Below, in pieces: positions 6,317-8,759 of a stretch of 8,759 nucleotides of DNA. A program made the translations under genes and the position numbers. Within the stretch, counting starts at the first letter, position 1; each line of letters starts with the position of its first letter. The DNA is taken from positions 1 to 8,759 of the forward strand of contig JAPUJM010000166.1 of NCBI GenBank assembly GCA_027296205.1, given 5' to 3'. This DNA comes from Actinomycetota bacterium (GTDB lineage Bacteria > Actinomycetota > Acidimicrobiia > Spongiisociales > ZC4RG35). The notes below the pieces were generated by a model. The model saw only the letters and a list, made by a program, of their open reading frames with translations, did not search any database and had not been told where the DNA came from.

Positions 6317-7206
6317 CACCGGCGATCCGAACCGAGGGCCTGACCAAGCACTACGGAGAGGTGAAGGCGCTGATCGACCTGGATATGGAGGTCAGATTGG
6401 GAGAGGTTTTTGGCTTTCTCGGGCCGAACGGATCTGGCAAGACGACCATGATCCGCACCATCCTCGATTTGATCCGGCCCACTGCAGGTCGTGCCGAGAT
6501 ATTGGGGATGGACACCCATGAGAAGGCCGTGGAGCTCCGCAACCACATCGGGTACGTCCCCGGTGACCTCGCCATGTACCCAAGCCTGACCGGTCGGGAC
6601 ACCCTCACCTACTTTGCCAATCTGCGAGGCGGTGTGGATTGGTCATACGTCGATGAGTTGGCCGAGCGGTTGAGCACCAATCTCGACATCAAGGTGGGCG
6701 ACTACAGCTCCGGCAACCGTCAAAAGCTCGGGATCATCCAGGCCTTCATGAACCGCCCTCAGGTTCTTGTCATGGACGAGCCCAGCACCGGCCTCGACCC
6801 GCTCATGCAGCGCGAGTTTCAGAAGATGATGCGAGAGGTAGCCGCCGAAGGTCGCTGCGTGTTTCTGTCGAGTCACACCCTCTCCGAGGTTCAGCGTGTC
6901 GCCGACCGCGTCGGAATCATCCGCCACGGGCGACTGGTGGACGTGGAGTCCGTTGATGACCTTCGATCGAAGGCAATCCGCCGGGTCGAGCTCTTCTTCG
7001 ACACCGACATCGAAGCCTCGATCTTTGAGGCAGTTGCCGGAGTACGCGAGGCCAAAGCCAACCAGCACAGCATCGTCTTGTCCTTCGACGGGCATATGGA
7101 CCAACTGCTGAAAACGGCAACGGATAACTACCACCTGGTCGACATCAGCAGCCAGGAAGCGGATCTCGAGGAGATCTTCCTCACCTATTACCGGGACGAG
7201 GACTAA
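6313..7206 (+). CDS. ABC exporter ATP-binding protein (TnrB2-like)
   Basis: This 297-residue cytoplasmic ATPase should power the fused permease encoded next. In order I see Walker A GPNGSGKT (37-44), a Q-loop region GYVPGDLAMYP (80-90), a signature YSSGNRQKLG (131-140), Walker B VLVMDEP (151-157, D155, E156), D-loop STGLDP (158-163) and H-loop SSHTL (H188). The Q-loop carries Gly84 where most ABC ATPases have Gln, and the signature is SSGNRQ instead of SGGQ. Both changes occur in the actinobacterial exporter ATPases near tetronasin-resistance TnrB2, so they suggest a subfamily and not decay. A C-terminal domain of about 80 residues follows, common in ABC-2 exporters. The start overlaps the tetR stop by four bases, with a weak GAGAG ahead. 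The substrate is not readable from sequence. Confidence 0.93.
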   Translation: MTPAIRTEGLTKHYGEVKALIDLDMEVRLGEVFGFLGPNGSGKTTMIRTILDLIRPTAGRAEILGMDTHEKAVELRNHIGYVPGDLAMYPSLTGRDTLTYFANLRGGVDWSYVDELAERLSTNLDIKVGDYSSGNRQKLGIIQAFMNRPQVLVMDEPSTGLDPLMQREFQKMMREVAAEGRCVFLSSHTLSEVQRVADRVGIIRHGRLVDVESVDDLRSKAIRRVELFFDTDIEASIFEAVAGVREAKANQHSIVLSFDGHMDQLLKTATDNYHLVDISSQEADLEEIFLTYYRDED

Positions 7207-7209
7207 CCG

Positions 7210-8759
7210 ATGTTCGCCAACATCTTCACCAAGACCACGCGAGACCGATTCATCGGGCTGTCGGTGGCCGCTGTCAGCGTTGCTGTGATGTTCCTTGGCG
7301 GGATGGCGGTGTACCGCCAGATCGACGTGTCGTTCTACTACGACCTGCCCCAGGCGTTTCTCGATCTCATGGGGATTCCCGAAGGCGGAGATGTCGCCGG
7401 GCTCTCCTTCGGGGCGATCTACGGCCTGATAGGAGCGATGACTCTTGCCGGAATCGCCATCTCGATGGGGTCCGGAGCAATAGCCGGCGAAGAACACCAA
7501 GGCACGCTCGGGCTTCTTCTCGGCAACCCGCGGAGTCGCACCCAGGTAGTGGTATCCAAGGCAGCCTCCATCGTGATGCTCCTGGGATTGGCCTCACTGT
7601 TCCTCTGGGGAGCCGGGCTCTGGGTGCCGTCTCTGCTCGACGTGAACATGACGGGGATCCACGTTGGCGCCCTCGTCTTCCACATGTTCGTCAATTCGCT
7701 CTTCTACGGCTTCCTCGCCCTGGCAATCGGAGCATGGACCGGGAACAGAGGTGTGGCCTCCGGTACTGCCGTTGCCGTCATGCTCGTCTCGTATCTCGTT
7801 GCAGGCATCCTGCCGTTCATCGAGAGTCTCGAGGGCCTCGCCAAGATCTTCCCATGGTACTACTTCAATGCCAGCACGCCCGTCATCAACGGAGTCGACT
7901 GGGGCCACATGGCGATCCTTGGAGGCCTGACGATTGCCCTGTTCTCTCTTGCGATCGTCGGGCTCAACCGTCGCGACCTGAGAGGCCGCAGCACCGGTGT
8001 GACTCTCCTCGATCGTCTGCGCGCCAACCCGAAGACGGCAAAGATCGTGGAGCGAATTGCGGGCTCGGCCCGAGTCTCGCGGATCTCGATCAAAACGGCA
8101 TCGGAGCACCAGGGTTTGCTGGTGGTGTGCGCGATGATCATGTTCTACCTGGGTCTGATGATGGGCCCATTGTGGGCGCTTCTTCCCGAGTCGTTCCAGG
8201 ACATGATCAGTCAGTACCCCGACGTGTTATTGGGCATGATCGGCTCGGCCGACATGTCGACGGCGGAAGGCTTCTTGCAGGCGGAGATCTTTGCGCTGAT
8301 GGGACCGGCCACCTTCGTCGCTCTCACCGCCCTGATGGGCTCCCGCGCCATCGCCGGTGAAGAGCAGAGCCGGACGATGGGTCTGCTCATGGCCAACCCA
8401 GTGCGACGATCCATGATCGTCGTCGAGAAGACGCTGTCGATGATCGCCTATTCGGTGGTTCTAGGGGTCGCCACGTTCTTGGGAGTCTGGTTCGGCAATC
8501 TGCTGGGCGGTATCGACATCCCGATAGGCAACCTCGTCGCTACGACAGCCCTTCTGATCCTGCTCGGCCTCGTGTTTGGTGGAGTAGCCATGCTGCTCAG
8601 CGCTGCGACCGGGAAAACCCGGGTGGCGGCCTATGGGGCGATCGGTGTGACCCTGGTGGCGTTCTTCGCCTTCTCGTTCTTGCCGCTGGCGGAGAGTCTC
8701 GCCGTCTACGCCAAGTGGTCACCCTTCCACTTCTACCTGGGGAGTGATCCACTCACCAA
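7210..8759 (+). CDS. Fused, internally duplicated ABC-2 type permease (3' end outside window, TnrB3-like)
   Basis: The frame starts at ATG 7210, three bases after the ATPase stop and 7 bases after a GAGGA ribosome site (7198-7202). It runs 516 codons to the window edge without a stop. Hydrophobic segments lie near residues 15-35, 66-90, 118-140, 152-176, 182-204 and 234-252, then near 303-325, 358-382, 409-430, 442-464 and 472-492. This is one six-helix ABC-2 domain followed by most of a second. The loop motif AIAGEEHQGTLGLLLGNP (90-107) recurs as AIAGEEQSRTMGLLMANP (380-397). If the repeat is complete, roughly 25-40 residues are missing at the C-terminus. A single chain carrying both membrane halves beside one ATPase is the layout of COG3559 putative polyketide-antibiotic exporters such as TnrB3. 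Efflux of a hydrophobic compound is inferred. Confidence 0.9.
   Translation, partial: MFANIFTKTTRDRFIGLSVAAVSVAVMFLGGMAVYRQIDVSFYYDLPQAFLDLMGIPEGGDVAGLSFGAIYGLIGAMTLAGIAISMGSGAIAGEEHQGTLGLLLGNPRSRTQVVVSKAASIVMLLGLASLFLWGAGLWVPSLLDVNMTGIHVGALVFHMFVNSLFYGFLALAIGAWTGNRGVASGTAVAVMLVSYLVAGILPFIESLEGLAKIFPWYYFNASTPVINGVDWGHMAILGGLTIALFSLAIVGLNRRDLRGRSTGVTLLDRLRANPKTAKIVERIAGSARVSRISIKTASEHQGLLVVCAMIMFYLGLMMGPLWALLPESFQDMISQYPDVLLGMIGSADMSTAEGFLQAEIFALMGPATFVALTALMGSRAIAGEEQSRTMGLLMANPVRRSMIVVEKTLSMIAYSVVLGVATFLGVWFGNLLGGIDIPIGNLVATTALLILLGLVFGGVAMLLSAATGKTRVAAYGAIGVTLVAFFAFSFLPLAESLAVYAKWSPFHFYLGSDPLT

Noticed and set aside
6643..7500. Long minus-strand frame of 285 codons opposite the ABC ATPase and permease
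   Set aside because: It is antisense to two well-supported genes and shows no recognisable motif. Such long shadow frames are expected in high-GC DNA.

Overview
The window looks like chromosomal DNA from a high-GC actinobacterium. The basis is GC-rich codon use throughout, actinobacterial-style TANNNT -10 elements placed for leaderless starts, lipoprotein signal peptides, and an ABC exporter pair of the kind common in Actinomycetota. A lineage such as Acidimicrobiia is possible, but that is a guess. No tRNA, rRNA, CRISPR array, insertion sequence or phage gene was seen. All the protein families look familiar, so I do not claim a new system. The points of interest lie in gene architecture and regulation.

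Region 1 (1-510, + strand) is the 3' part of a membrane-anchored zinc metallopeptidase-like protein with an HEVAH motif; its start lies upstream of the window. It converges on a three-gene minus-strand group (2769 down to 533). That group begins with a COG1228-type amidohydrolase, followed by a Maf-family nucleotide pyrophosphatase whose best start is probably a CTG overlapping the amidohydrolase stop, and then a PaaI/YdiI-like hotdog thioesterase. A strong GC hairpin near 540-558 lies where the convergent genes meet.

Region 2 (2803-5585, + strand) diverges from the amidohydrolase across only 33 bp. It holds two tandem S41 (C-terminal processing) peptidases, both predicted lipoproteins, overlapping by ATGA. 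They are clear paralogues: three cysteine pairs have the same spacing in both, and the catalytic Ser378/Lys403 numbers coincide.

Region 3 (5606-8759, + strand) is a TetR-ABC exporter cassette. A perfect 7+2+7 inverted repeat (5625-5640) overlaps the predicted tetR promoter and fits a self-repression operator. tetR overlaps the ABC ATPase gene by ATGA, and the permease starts three bases after the ATPase stop. The permease is an internally duplicated, fused ABC-2 protein whose two halves align without gaps at a 290-residue offset; it runs off the window. The pair resembles the TnrB2/TnrB3-type putative polyketide/ionophore exporters, so the cassette is probably a drug- or metabolite-induced efflux system.

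No stretch above 300 bases lacks a gene. The longest gap is 968-1099, where I see no convincing gene.
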